DNA of 23,265 nt from Chitinophagaceae bacterium (GCA_025924755.1 JAICHT010000013.1:1-23265); one strand, 5' to 3'; shown: positions 8,264 through 16,461, counted from the first letter of the stretch. Numbers and translations are program-made. The notes: generated by a model not told the origin, from the sequence alone.

Positions 8264-9283
8264 ATGAAAAAGAGTTTATTGTTAACCGTTTGCTTCACCG
8301 CTTTTGCATTAAAAATTTTTGCATCCACAACTATTACAGATTCCACCATTGCACCTGCTATAGTTGCAGATTCTGCCGTATTAATAAAGGGCAATCCAAG
8401 AGCCGGTTTTAAAAATTTATTTGATGCAGCTTCCCTTGCACCCGGCATATCAACCAGCCATTTAAACGCACAAGCCTTAAGCTTTGTAAAAGATTATATA
8501 GACCGCTACGGAATTCGTTTAAATAAAATGAAAAGCTGGGGAAAACCTTATTTTGATATGATGGATCATATTCTTGCCCTGCATGGTTTACCATCAGAAT
8601 TAAAGTATTTATCAGTAATCGAATCGGACCTGCAATCGTCTGCAGTATCCTGGGCCGGTGCTGTAGGGCCATGGCAGTTTATGCCGGCTACCGGTCGCCG
8701 TTTGGGCTTACGCATCAACCAATATACCGATGAACGCACCGACTTTTATAAAAGCACCCATGCCGCAGCCCGCTACCTGGCAGACCTTTATAATACGTAT
8801 GGAGATTGGCTGTTAGTGATTGCGGCTTATAACGGTGGTCCGGGTAATGTAAATACAGCGATACGAAAAAGCGGGAGCCGGAACTTCTGGAACTTGCAAT
8901 ATTATTTACCCGAAGAATCGCGAAACCATGTAAAAAAATTTATAGCCACCCACTATATCATGGAAGGGCAAGGCGGCATTACCACACTTACCAAAAGCGA
9001 AACCAACGGCTTGGTTCCGGATAAGTACGACACTACCGATTTAAATATTACTATTGTTCAATTAAATGGCGGCAGCAAATACCACTCTGAAGCAATTGCT
9101 AATTACACAAAAATGGACATTACAACTTTTAACCGCCTGAATCCGAACTTCGATCAATTGCTGGCCGGTACTGATGCCGGTAAAACCTTGCCCCTACGCT
9201 TACCTGCTGATAAAGTAGCTTTATTTGAAGCCAATAAAACACAGATACTGGAACAATCCCTGCGCCTCATGCTGGCTATGTAA
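8264..9283 (+). CDS. Secreted lytic transglycosylase, GH23/MltD-like
   Basis: 339 residues. A signal peptide is visible (basic MKKS, hydrophobic core, likely cut after FA at 20), with no lipobox Cys, so a soluble periplasmic protein is expected. The SLT (GH23) domain covers about 95-235: LPSELKYLSVIESDL with catalytic Glu120, GAVGPWQFMPATGRRLGL at 132-149, and AAYNGGPGNVNTAI at 187-200. Such enzymes cut the MurNAc-GlcNAc bond of peptidoglycan with 1,6-anhydro product. The order of motifs is nearest to MltD, but I find no clear LysM repeats in the C-terminal 100 residues. The leader contains a small ACCGG/CCGGT hairpin at 8226-8243. It is a single gene ended by a strong hairpin. Confidence 0.9.
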   Translation: MKKSLLLTVCFTAFALKIFASTTITDSTIAPAIVADSAVLIKGNPRAGFKNLFDAASLAPGISTSHLNAQALSFVKDYIDRYGIRLNKMKSWGKPYFDMMDHILALHGLPSELKYLSVIESDLQSSAVSWAGAVGPWQFMPATGRRLGLRINQYTDERTDFYKSTHAAARYLADLYNTYGDWLLVIAAYNGGPGNVNTAIRKSGSRNFWNLQYYLPEESRNHVKKFIATHYIMEGQGGITTLTKSETNGLVPDKYDTTDLNITIVQLNGGSKYHSEAIANYTKMDITTFNRLNPNFDQLLAGTDAGKTLPLRLPADKVALFEANKTQILEQSLRLMLAM

Positions 9284-9424
9284 ACGGATTGCTTTTAAGA
9301 ATTGAAGCATAGTAAAGTATCAAAGTTCATAGTATTAATATAAACTTTCAACGACAACACTTGCTTTTGCTGCGGCTAATTGAAATTACATTAAGCCTAC
9401 ATCAATATCAAGGCAACTATATAT

Positions 9425-9473
9425 AATCGAAAATGCAGAACCATTATATAGAGTTCCGCATTTTCGATTTTAC
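9425..9473 (+). terminator. Terminator between convergent transglycosylase and acidic-protein genes
   Basis: AATCGAAAATGC (9425-9436) pairs perfectly with GCATTTTCGATT (9458-9469). After one A/C mismatch, GAAC pairs with GTTC. TTTT overlaps the end of the right arm. The two flanking genes converge here, so it probably stops plus transcription; the minus side has an A/T-rich but not T-rich exit. Confidence 0.75.
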
Positions 9474-9525
9474 CCTTCAACTGATTGCTATAACACAAAA
9501 ATGTTAGCTGGTCAGTTCTGATTAT

Positions 9526-9969
9526 TTAAAGGTCGTCTTCTTCGTCATCGTCAAAGCCGCCCTTATTGCTAAACAAGTCTTTGAACTCTTCGTCATCAAT
9601 TTTAAAATCATCATCAGGGGCACTCTTCTTTCCAGCGCCGCCCGCTGGCTTTGCAGATTTAGATTTAGGAAGGTCAAACTCTTCAAAATCCGGGTCCCAA
9701 TCGTCATCCTCCTCCGCTTTGTTCCACTCATCTTCGGGTTCATCTATATCATCGTCCTCATCTTCATCCTCTGCTTTGCTTTTTTTAGAAGAAGCCTTAA
9801 TACTGCTTTTTTTAGGAGTCGTTATTTCACTATCATCGTCCTCCGGTTCCTCATCTTCACTATCTACGTCCTTTTTTATTTTTGAAGTTTTAGATGTTTT
9901 ACTATCAGTGTTTTTTATACCTTCTTTTTTTACAGGTTTAGGTTCTTTACCAGACGGTTTTGTTGCCAT
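9526..9969 (-). CDS. Highly acidic low-complexity protein, function unknown
   Basis: 147 residues from ATG 9969 (MATKPSGKEPKPVKK). A longer frame begins with TTG two codons earlier and is less likely. The N-terminal 35 residues are Lys/Ser/Thr-rich. The rest is dominated by Asp and Glu with blocks of Lys and Ser, and should be disordered. Only two islands hold hydrophobic or aromatic residues: DDDWDPDFEEFDLPKSKSA, and the C-terminal FKIDDEEFKDLFSNKGGF, which could be short binding motifs. No enzyme domain, signal peptide or membrane helix. It is on the same strand as purA, 89 bases downstream of it. A DNA-mimic, chaperone-like or RNA-polymerase-associated role is conceivable but not shown. 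Confidence 0.75.
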   Translation of the reverse strand: MATKPSGKEPKPVKKEGIKNTDSKTSKTSKIKKDVDSEDEEPEDDDSEITTPKKSSIKASSKKSKAEDEDEDDDIDEPEDEWNKAEEDDDWDPDFEEFDLPKSKSAKPAGGAGKKSAPDDDFKIDDEEFKDLFSNKGGFDDDEEDDL

Positions 9970-10016
9970 AATCAAACAGTATTAAATGCTGTAAAATTTA
10001 TATGAAGTTTTTAATT

Positions 10017-10032
10017 AGCCAAATTTTTGGCT
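10017..10032. repeat. Small inverted repeat after purA
   Basis: AGCCAAA (10017-10023) and TTTGGCT (10026-10032) form a 7-bp palindrome between purA and the acidic-protein gene. On the minus strand it is followed by A-rich, not T-rich, sequence, so it is at best a weak terminator for purA; the plus side has ATTTTTA. Confidence 0.35.
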
Positions 10033-10058
10033 GAAATTTTTATGTAAAAAGATTAGTG

Positions 10059-11327
10059 CTATTTGTCAACTTTTATTATTTGGTTTCTACCCGGACCATT
10101 AGAAATATAATGCACGTTTGTATTAATGCTTTTATTGATAAACTCAATATAGGCCTTCATTTCCTGCGGCAGTCCTCCAAAATCCGTTGCAGAGGTTATC
10201 GCTGTGTTCCATCCTTTAAATTGCCGGTAAACGGGTTCTATAGGACTGAACGTCATTTGAAACGGAACCTGCGTGGTTTCTTCTTTATTTATTTTATAGG
10301 ATGTGCATATTGAAAGCGTATCAAATGCATCCAACACATCAGTTTTTGTCATTACTACCTGCGTTACTCCGTTGATCATACAGGCATATTTCAATGCTAC
10401 TAAATCAAGCCATCCGCAGCGACGGGGGCGGCCCGTGGTAGCGCCAAATTCATTGCCTGTTTTACGCAGTTCCTCTCCGGTTTCATTTTCCAGCTCTGTA
10501 GGGAAAGGGCCACTGCCCACACGGGTGCAATATGCTTTTGTAACACCAATCACTTCTTTAATTTTTTGCGGCGCTACGCCCAATCCGCTACACACGCCGG
10601 CTGATATCGTATTGGAAGAAGTAACAAACGGAAACGTACCAAAATCAATATCCAGCATACTGCCCTGTGCACCTTCGGCTAACACTTTTTTACCTTGCTG
10701 AATTTTATCGTTAATAAAATATTCGCCATTAACGATATTGAGTGTTTTTAAAAATTCAATTGCATCAAAAAACTCCTCTTCCCAACCCGAAATTTCTTCA
10801 TTAAAACTATAATTATCCAGCAGCCTTTGATGTTTTAAACGAAGCTTAATATACGAAGTGGTAAAATTTTTATTAAGCAGATCGCCCACCCGCAAACCAT
10901 TGCGGCCGGTTTTATCCATATAGGCCGGGCCGATGCCTTTTAAAGTAGAGCCGATCTTTTCATTACCCTTCGAAATTTCGGCTGCCTTATCCAAAGCCCG
11001 GTGCGTAGGAAGAATAATATGCGTGCGCTCGGAGATAAATAAATTCTTTTTCAGATCTACACCAAAGCCAGCAACCGTTTCACACTCTCTGCGTAAAGTA
11101 ACCGGGTCTAATACGACGCCATTGCCTATTAAATTAACAGCACCCTGGTGAAATACGCCCGACGGAATTTGGTGCAATACTATTTTTTTATCTTCCACAT
11201 ACAACGTATGCCCTGCATTGGGGCCTCCCTGAAAACGAGCCACTACATCGTAATTGGCAGCGAAATAATCTACAATTTTCCCTTTGCCTTCATCGCCCCA
11301 TTGCAAGCCTAAAATAACATCTACCAT
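10059..11327 (-). CDS. purA: Adenylosuccinate synthetase
   Basis: 422 residues, normal length. PurA joins IMP and aspartate using GTP, the first step from IMP to AMP, in the cytoplasm. The start MVDVILGLQWGDEGKGKIVD holds the GTP-binding loop with Asp12; GGPNAGHTLY holds His40. Also visible are STLKGIGPAY, EGAQGSMLDIDFGTFPFVTS, and the TTGRPRRCGWLDLVAL signature near residue 300. PurA is inhibited by (p)ppGpp in several bacteria, and the Rel/SpoT gene lies 90 bases upstream on the same strand. A clear -7 element before the gene suggests separate transcription. Confidence 0.97.
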   Translation of the reverse strand: MVDVILGLQWGDEGKGKIVDYFAANYDVVARFQGGPNAGHTLYVEDKKIVLHQIPSGVFHQGAVNLIGNGVVLDPVTLRRECETVAGFGVDLKKNLFISERTHIILPTHRALDKAAEISKGNEKIGSTLKGIGPAYMDKTGRNGLRVGDLLNKNFTTSYIKLRLKHQRLLDNYSFNEEISGWEEEFFDAIEFLKTLNIVNGEYFINDKIQQGKKVLAEGAQGSMLDIDFGTFPFVTSSNTISAGVCSGLGVAPQKIKEVIGVTKAYCTRVGSGPFPTELENETGEELRKTGNEFGATTGRPRRCGWLDLVALKYACMINGVTQVVMTKTDVLDAFDTLSICTSYKINKEETTQVPFQMTFSPIEPVYRQFKGWNTAITSATDFGGLPQEMKAYIEFINKSINTNVHYISNGPGRNQIIKVDK

Positions 11328-11349
11328 AATGTGTTTTGTAAATAGGTGG

Positions 11350-11357
11350 CAAATGTA
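11350..11357 (-). promoter_or_regulatory. purA promoter -7 element
   Basis: On the minus strand this reads TACATTTG, exact for TAnnTTTG, 22 bases before the purA start. A TTGACA lies 23 bases farther upstream, the same odd spacing as at dnaB. It lies in the 90-base gap after the Rel/SpoT stop. Confidence 0.55.
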
Positions 11358-11417
11358 CGCCTCAACAAAATAGCCCTTGTCAATTTCAGGCAGTATCCAA
11401 AAATTATTTCTTTTTTG

Positions 11418-13658
11418 TCAACTAGCCACTTCAGTATCAAACCGGTCAATAGACTGTATACCGCTTAAGTTTTTTAAATGTTTTACCAATTCTTCCAACT
11501 CTTCTTTATCATGCACAAAAAGCTTGATAGTGCCTTCAAATAACCCCTCGTGCGATTCTATAGTTAATGCTGCAATATTAATGCGCATATCCCCACTGAT
11601 GATATTGGTTATTTTATTAATGATGCCCACATCGTCCGTACCAATCACTTTTAAACCGGTAAGAAAAGAGATTTCTTTATTTTTTGCCCACTTGGTTTTT
11701 ACAATCCGGTGCCCGTAATTCGACATTAATTTTGCAGCATTTGGACAGTTGGTACGATGGATGGTAAGCCCTTTACCCGTAGTAACAAAGCCAAATACAT
11801 CATCGCCGGGAATGGGTTTGCAGCAATTGGCCAGGGTGTATACAATACGGTCGCTACTTTCGCCAAAAATAATAAGCTCCGCATCTTTTTTAGGCAATCC
11901 ATGCGTAATGATATCAGTCTTGGTTTCTGCAGGAAGCTTTAAAGGTTTAGGCGGTTCCAGCTTATCACCCACTACTTTAAATTCTTTCAGTTCTTTTAAA
12001 TCAATATTCTTGACCGCAATCTGGTAGTATAAATCAAGGTTGGAGGTCAGTTTATAATAGCTTACCAGTTCATCAATATTGGATTGGTTAAATGCGGCGC
12101 CCAACCCTTCCAGCTTGCGTTGCAGCGTATATTTGCCTTCTTCTGCAATGGCTTTTTTATCTTCTTTCAGCGCATCTTTTATACGGCTGCGGGCTTTAGC
12201 GGTTACTACAAAATTCAACCAGTCTTCCGTAGGCTTTTGTTTGTTGGACGTGATGATTTCCACCTGGTCGCCACTGCGCAGTTTATGGCTGATAGGCACG
12301 AGTTTATGGTTTACCTTGGCACCAATACATTTTACGCCGATCTCGCTATGCACACCAAACGCAAAGTCCAAAGCAGTAGCACTAATGGGCAGCATTTTCA
12401 CATCGCCTTTAGGCGTATATACATAAATTTCTTCGGCCAGAAAGCTGCGTTTAAAATCCTGCAAAAAGTCTACGGAATCTGTATCCTGGCTGGTTAATAC
12501 TTCGCGTATCTGTGTAAACCATTTATCAAAGCGGCTTTCATCCTGTCCGCCTTCTTTATATTTCCAATGCGCCGCCAGGCCTTTCTCTGCTATTTCGTTC
12601 ATGCGCTTGGTGCGTATCTGCACTTCTACCCATTTGCCGCCCGGCCCCATTACCGTAGTATGCAAGGCTTCGTAACCATTGCTTTTAGGGTTGCTAAGCC
12701 AGTCGCGCAGGCGGGCCGGTGAGGGCAGGTATTCATCGGTAATAATGGAATATACTTTCCAGCAATCTTCTTTTTCCTTTTCTGGTGATGCATTTAATAT
12801 AATACGTATGGCAAACAGGTCGTACACTTCTTCAAAGTCCACCGATTTCTTTTTCATCTTATTCCAGATGGAATGAATGCTTTTGGGGCGGCCATATATC
12901 TCAAAATCGAAACCGGCTTTCCGCAGCTTTTCTTCAATAGGCTTAATAAATTCGCTGATGAACTTGGCCCTTTCTCTTTTTGTTTCGGTAAGCTTACGGG
13001 CAATCTCTTTATAAGTGGCAGTTTCCAGGTACTTCATTGCCAGGTCTTCCATTTCTGTTTTAATACCATACAGCCCCATGCGGTGTGCCAGCGGTGCATA
13101 GATATAAATAGTTTCGGAAGATATTTTTAATTGCTTTTCCGGCTTCATGCTATCCAGTGTACGCATATTGTGCAGCCGGTCTGCCAGCTTAATCAGGATC
13201 ACTCTTGGGTCATCGGTAAGTGTCAATAATATTTTGCGGAAGTTTTCTGCCTGCTGCGATTCGTTAATATCAATAACGGTAGCTATTTTAGTAAGCCCAT
13301 CTACTATGCGGGATATTTCGCTTCCAAATTCCCGTTGCACATCATCTAACGTAATATCCGTATCTTCTACCGTATCGTGCAGCAGCGAGCAGATGGTGGA
13401 ACGGACGCCAAGCCCTATTTGCTGCACGCATATCTGGGCTACAGCCAGTGGATGCAAGATATAAGGCTCACCGCTTTTGCGGCGCATGCTTTTATGCGCT
13501 TCGGCGGCCATTTCAAAAGCATGGCGTATCAGCTTTCTATCGCCCGGCTTTATTCGGTCTCTTAATGCGTGAAGCAGGCTGCGGTATTCCCTTAAAATCA
13601 GCTTTTTTTCCTGCTCTTCGTTCAGGTTGTACTTCGGTATCTGCGCTACGGTTTCCAT
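11418..13658 (-). CDS. rel: Bifunctional (p)ppGpp synthetase/hydrolase, Rel/SpoT family
   Basis: 746 residues, standard for long RSH proteins. The N-terminal hydrolase domain is intact: HP at 69-70, HDTVEDT with metal-binding HD at 94-95, and LADRLHNMRT at 159-168. The synthetase domain follows at about 230-365, with GRPKSIHSIWNKM at 256-268, YDLFAIRII, and GYEALHTTV then WVEVQIRT with a putative catalytic Glu345. A TGS domain is at about 408-470 (EIYVYTPKGDVKMLP), a zinc-finger-like CCKPIPGD region at about 615, and a C-terminal ACT domain at about 670-746. Both activities therefore look functional, so it should make and remove (p)ppGpp and respond to ribosomal starvation signals. purA follows on the same strand. 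Confidence 0.97.
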   Translation of the reverse strand: METVAQIPKYNLNEEQEKKLILREYRSLLHALRDRIKPGDRKLIRHAFEMAAEAHKSMRRKSGEPYILHPLAVAQICVQQIGLGVRSTICSLLHDTVEDTDITLDDVQREFGSEISRIVDGLTKIATVIDINESQQAENFRKILLTLTDDPRVILIKLADRLHNMRTLDSMKPEKQLKISSETIYIYAPLAHRMGLYGIKTEMEDLAMKYLETATYKEIARKLTETKRERAKFISEFIKPIEEKLRKAGFDFEIYGRPKSIHSIWNKMKKKSVDFEEVYDLFAIRIILNASPEKEKEDCWKVYSIITDEYLPSPARLRDWLSNPKSNGYEALHTTVMGPGGKWVEVQIRTKRMNEIAEKGLAAHWKYKEGGQDESRFDKWFTQIREVLTSQDTDSVDFLQDFKRSFLAEEIYVYTPKGDVKMLPISATALDFAFGVHSEIGVKCIGAKVNHKLVPISHKLRSGDQVEIITSNKQKPTEDWLNFVVTAKARSRIKDALKEDKKAIAEEGKYTLQRKLEGLGAAFNQSNIDELVSYYKLTSNLDLYYQIAVKNIDLKELKEFKVVGDKLEPPKPLKLPAETKTDIITHGLPKKDAELIIFGESSDRIVYTLANCCKPIPGDDVFGFVTTGKGLTIHRTNCPNAAKLMSNYGHRIVKTKWAKNKEISFLTGLKVIGTDDVGIINKITNIISGDMRINIAALTIESHEGLFEGTIKLFVHDKEELEELVKHLKNLSGIQSIDRFDTEVAS

Positions 13659-13733
13659 GGATTACGAATTTACGGCATTTAACAAGCCTATTTTTAACAT
13701 TCCAAAACTTTTAAGAACTTAACGAAATCTTCC

Positions 13734-13741
13734 TACATTTG
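13734..13741 (+). promoter_or_regulatory. Promoter -7 element for tRNA-Leu
   Basis: TACATTTG, an exact TAnnTTTG, lies 78 bases before the tRNA. No clear -33 TTTG. A start near 13748 would give a 5' leader of about 70 bases to be removed by RNase P. Confidence 0.45.
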
Positions 13742-13757
13742 CAGCCCAAATTATAGT

Positions 13758-13805
13758 TCAAAGTTGATAGTTAATAGTTTAAAACGACTTAACCAGGAAC
13801 TTTGA
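13758..13805 (+). repeat. Nested inverted repeats in tRNA-Leu leader
   Basis: TCAAAGTT (13758-13765) pairs with AACTTTGA (13798-13805), and inside it GTTAA (13770-13774) pairs with TTAAC (13789-13793). The text (repeated GTT/AGTT words) looks like dispersed intergenic repeats of this lineage more than a designed regulator. No T run follows. Confidence 0.5.
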
Positions 13806-13819
13806 GAGAGAAGTAAAGC

Positions 13820-13901
13820 GCGGGTGTGGCGAAATTGGTAGACGTATCAGACTTAGGATCTGACGCCGCGAGGCATGGGGGTTCGAGTCCCTTCACCCGC
13901 A
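13820..13901 (+). tRNA. tRNA-Leu (anticodon UAG)
   Basis: The acceptor stem GCGGGTG (13820-13826) pairs with CACCCGC (13894-13900), with discriminator A at 13901. The anticodon stem TCAGA/TCTGA closes loop CTTAGGA, giving anticodon TAG. A long variable arm (CGCCGCGAGGC region) marks a class II tRNA, and the T-loop is TTCGAGT. CCA is not encoded and must be added afterwards. It reads CUA and, by wobble, other CUN leucine codons. Confidence 0.96.
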
Positions 13902-13915
13902 CAAAATGAAATGCA

Positions 13916-14036
13916 GAACAAGGAATAAGTAAAAGAACTGCAGAATAGGGAATACTGGATGTTGAATGATTTTTTTGTTCACTATTCGTTATCTCCTGTT
14001 TTCTGTCCGCCTGTTCTTTCTCCTTATTCCTTGTTC
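13916..14036. repeat. Long inverted repeat between tRNA-Leu and tig
   Basis: GAACAAGGAATAAG (13916-13929) is exactly complementary to CTTATTCCTTGTTC (14023-14036). The sequence inside is also partly complementary (AAAGAAC with GTTCTTT), so a long imperfect hairpin of about 120 bases can form. The plus side of the right arm is pyrimidine-rich, creating a misleading in-frame extension of tig. Probably a repetitive extragenic element. Confidence 0.65.
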
Positions 14037-14064
14037 GTTATTACTACTTATAACATCAGATATT

Positions 14065-15441
14065 ATGGCTACAGTTACCAGGGAACCGATCGGTTCTTTA
14101 CACGAAAAGTTGAACGTTACAATTGCAAAAGAAGATTACTTACCCTCCTTTGAAAAATCATTAAAAGACTATAGTAAAAAAGCAAATATCCCAGGCTTCC
14201 GCAAAGGCATGGTACCGGCCGGATTGATAAAAAAAATGTACGGCAGTTCGCTTTTTACGGATGAAGTATTAAAGACGGTTGACAAACAAATTTTTGATTT
14301 TATACAAGCGGAAAAGTTGGACATTTTTGGTCAGCCGCTGCCATTGGATTTTAACCTTACCGAACTGGATGTGAACCATCCCAACAATTATACGTTTTCG
14401 TTTGAAGTGGGTATGAAGCCCGAGGTGCAGGTGCCTGATTTATCAAAAGAAACGGTAAAGCGCTACAAGATTGAAGTAACGGATGTGATGCTGAATGAAG
14501 AAATAGAAAAGCTGCGCACCCGGTATGGCAACATGTCAGAACCGGAAGCCGTTACGGGTGATGATAATGTGCTGAATGTAACTTTTATAGAAACCGATGC
14601 AGATGGAAATGAAAAGGAAGGTGGCATCAGAAAAGATAATTCAGTACTAGTAAAATATTTCAGCGAAAGCTACCGGCCGCAATTGATGGGTAAAAAGAAA
14701 GACGATACTATCCAGTTGCAATTAGCTGATGCGTTTGAAGAAGGAAAAGAAAAAGATGCCATTATACACGATTTAGGTTTAACCGCAGAAGAAGCAGGGC
14801 AAAAACATTTTAAACTGCTGATTACAAAAGTAGGGATGGTAGAACCTAAAGAGTTGAATGAAGAATTTTTTGCGCAGCTTTTTCCAAACCAGGAAGTAAA
14901 AACAGAAGCCGACTTTAGGCAAAAAATAAAAGAGCAGTTGCAGGTGCAATGGGATGCTGAAAGCCGCAATCAAATGCACCACCAGTTGTATCATATCCTA
15001 TTGGACCATTCGCATATGGAGCTGCCTGAAGAATTTTTAAAACGCTGGATAAAAACACAAGGTGAAAACAACCAGCAAAAAACCGACGAGCAGGTAGCAC
15101 AGGAATTTCCTACATTCTTGAACCAGTTGAAGTGGACGGTGATTACCGATAAGCTGATACAGGGAAATGATATACAGATAACGCAAGATGATGTGCGTCA
15201 ATATGCCAAGCAACAGCTATTAGGCTATATGGGTATGGATGCAATGAGTGAAGAACAGGATTGGGTTCGGGATTATATTGACCGTATGATGAAAGACCGG
15301 AAGTATGTAGAGGACGCGTACAATCGTCTGCAAACGGAACGACTGTTTGACTGGGCGGCCACGCAGGTTAATGCGGTAGAAACACCTGTCAGCAGCGAAG
15401 AGTTTATACACATGAATACAGAACATCAGCACGAACACTAG
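14065..15441 (+). CDS. tig: Trigger factor (ribosome-associated chaperone)
   Basis: 458 residues from ATG 14065 (MATVTREPIGSLHEKLNV). An upstream in-frame ATG at 13966 would add 33 hydrophobic residues encoded inside an inverted repeat and is rejected. The ribosome-binding domain has IPGFRKGMVPAGLIKKMYG at about residues 46-64, where the usual GFRxGK signature has Met in place of Lys. A PPIase-like middle region (about 150-245) is weakly conserved, and a helical C-terminal substrate-binding part follows. The tail is Glu/His-rich (MNTEHQHEH). Trigger factor binds nascent chains at the exit tunnel. It precedes clpP, clpP, clpX, the widespread chaperone-protease order. Confidence 0.93.
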   Translation: MATVTREPIGSLHEKLNVTIAKEDYLPSFEKSLKDYSKKANIPGFRKGMVPAGLIKKMYGSSLFTDEVLKTVDKQIFDFIQAEKLDIFGQPLPLDFNLTELDVNHPNNYTFSFEVGMKPEVQVPDLSKETVKRYKIEVTDVMLNEEIEKLRTRYGNMSEPEAVTGDDNVLNVTFIETDADGNEKEGGIRKDNSVLVKYFSESYRPQLMGKKKDDTIQLQLADAFEEGKEKDAIIHDLGLTAEEAGQKHFKLLITKVGMVEPKELNEEFFAQLFPNQEVKTEADFRQKIKEQLQVQWDAESRNQMHHQLYHILLDHSHMELPEEFLKRWIKTQGENNQQKTDEQVAQEFPTFLNQLKWTVITDKLIQGNDIQITQDDVRQYAKQQLLGYMGMDAMSEEQDWVRDYIDRMMKDRKYVEDAYNRLQTERLFDWAATQVNAVETPVSSEEFIHMNTEHQHEH

Positions 15442-15444
15442 GCT

Positions 15445-15634
15445 AATGATGAATTAATAATAAATTATGAATGGAGAACTGGCAATCGGTTCTCCATTCT
15501 TGTTTATAGGAAATGATATGAAATTATTCCTTCAAAAAAGCTCAGTAATATTACAGCATATGAACGGAGCGTCGCAACAAAAGCTATATAGTAGCTATAG
15601 CCTCTATATCAAAATCAATTTATCATTCATCATT
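15445..15634. repeat. Intergenic repeat words between tig and clpP
   Basis: AATGATGAAT (15445-15454) recurs inverted as ATTCATCATT (15625-15634), and the same ten bases appear after clpX at 18647-18656. Around them are similar ATAATTTAT and TCCTCCAT words, plus GCTATA/TATAGC at about 15585-15603. The gap 15442-15734 holds no convincing gene. A TTTG (15656-15659) and TATTTG (15682-15687) near its end may be a loosely spaced clpP promoter. Confidence 0.45.
15469..15506 (+). terminator. Hairpin terminator after tig
   Basis: GAATGGAGAAC (15469-15479) pairs perfectly with GTTCTCCATTC (15489-15499) across a 9-base loop, followed by TTGTTTATAG. The stem is strong but the T run is interrupted. Confidence 0.65.
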
Positions 15635-15734
15635 TATAATTCCTCCATGTGGCATTTTGTCGCAATTTTTTAATAGCATGGTATTTGGTACGTCACAATA
15701 TCTTAAATTGCTTTAATCAATAACATTAGATGAT

Positions 15735-16439
15735 ATGAGTTTTCCGTCAGAATTTGAAAAATATGCCGTAAAACATCGCGGCATGTCAAGTAATACATTA
15801 GATAGTTATTCCAAACATTTGGTAACGGCGCTTACGCCCAATATTATAGAGGAGCGACCCATGAACGTGGCTGTAATGGATGTGTACAGCCGCCTGATGA
15901 TGGACCGCATTATATTTTTAGGATATCCTATAAACGATGAAGTAGCGAATATAGTAACCGCCCAGTTGTTGTTTTTAGATTCTACCGACCGCACCCGCGA
16001 CATTAATATGTATGTCAACTCTCCAGGTGGCAGCGTATATGCCGGCTTAGGCGTGTACGATACGATGCAGTATGTAAGCCCGGATGTGGCTACTATCTGT
16101 ATTGGTATGGCTGCTTCTATGGGCAGCGTATTATTAACAGCAGGCACCAAAGGTAAAAGAGCGGCATTGAAGCATGCTCGTGTGATGATGCACCAGCCCA
16201 GCGGCGCTATTGGCGGACAAGCTACGGATATTGAAATTACGGTAAATGAAATCCGGAAACTGAAAAGAGAGTTGTACGAAATTGTCTGCAACCACTCCGG
16301 CAAATCGGTAGAGCAGGTAGCAAGCGATTTTGAGCGTGACTATTGGATGACGGCTGAAGAAGCTAAAGTGTACGGATTGGTAGATGAAGTGCTGATAGTA
16401 AATCCAAGAAAGGACAAAAAAGGCGAATTAAAAAAATAG
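15735..16439 (+). CDS. clpP: ATP-dependent Clp protease proteolytic subunit, first copy
   Basis: 234 residues. The ClpP fold starts at about residue 50 (DVYSRLMMDRIIFLG) and has the oxyanion strand NSPGGSVYAG at 95-104. The triad is Ser128 in GMAASMGS, His153 in VMMHQPSG and Asp202 in ERDYW, so it should be active. The N-terminal extension of about 45 residues is longer than usual and may be a propeptide removed on assembly. ClpP forms a two-ring tetradecamer that degrades substrates unfolded by ClpX. A second clpP starts 22 bases downstream, and clpX follows. Confidence 0.96.
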   Translation: MSFPSEFEKYAVKHRGMSSNTLDSYSKHLVTALTPNIIEERPMNVAVMDVYSRLMMDRIIFLGYPINDEVANIVTAQLLFLDSTDRTRDINMYVNSPGGSVYAGLGVYDTMQYVSPDVATICIGMAASMGSVLLTAGTKGKRAALKHARVMMHQPSGAIGGQATDIEITVNEIRKLKRELYEIVCNHSGKSVEQVASDFERDYWMTAEEAKVYGLVDEVLIVNPRKDKKGELKK

Positions 16440-16461
16440 CAATTACATAAAAATTTTAAAG

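Noticed and set aside
9566..9985. Ser-rich plus-strand frame of 139 codons
   Set aside because: It is the antisense of GAT/GAA-rich codons of the acidic protein; poly-Ser arises from the complement.
11749..13565. Several plus frames opposite rel
   Set aside because: Shadows of a well-conserved Rel/SpoT gene, with no known motif of their own.
13966..14064. N-terminal hydrophobic extension of trigger factor
   Set aside because: It is encoded inside an inverted repeat, and the ATG at 14065 gives the normal cytosolic N-terminus.
15467..15673. 68-codon plus frame after tig
   Set aside because: It spans a terminator and repeat words, with no protein pattern.
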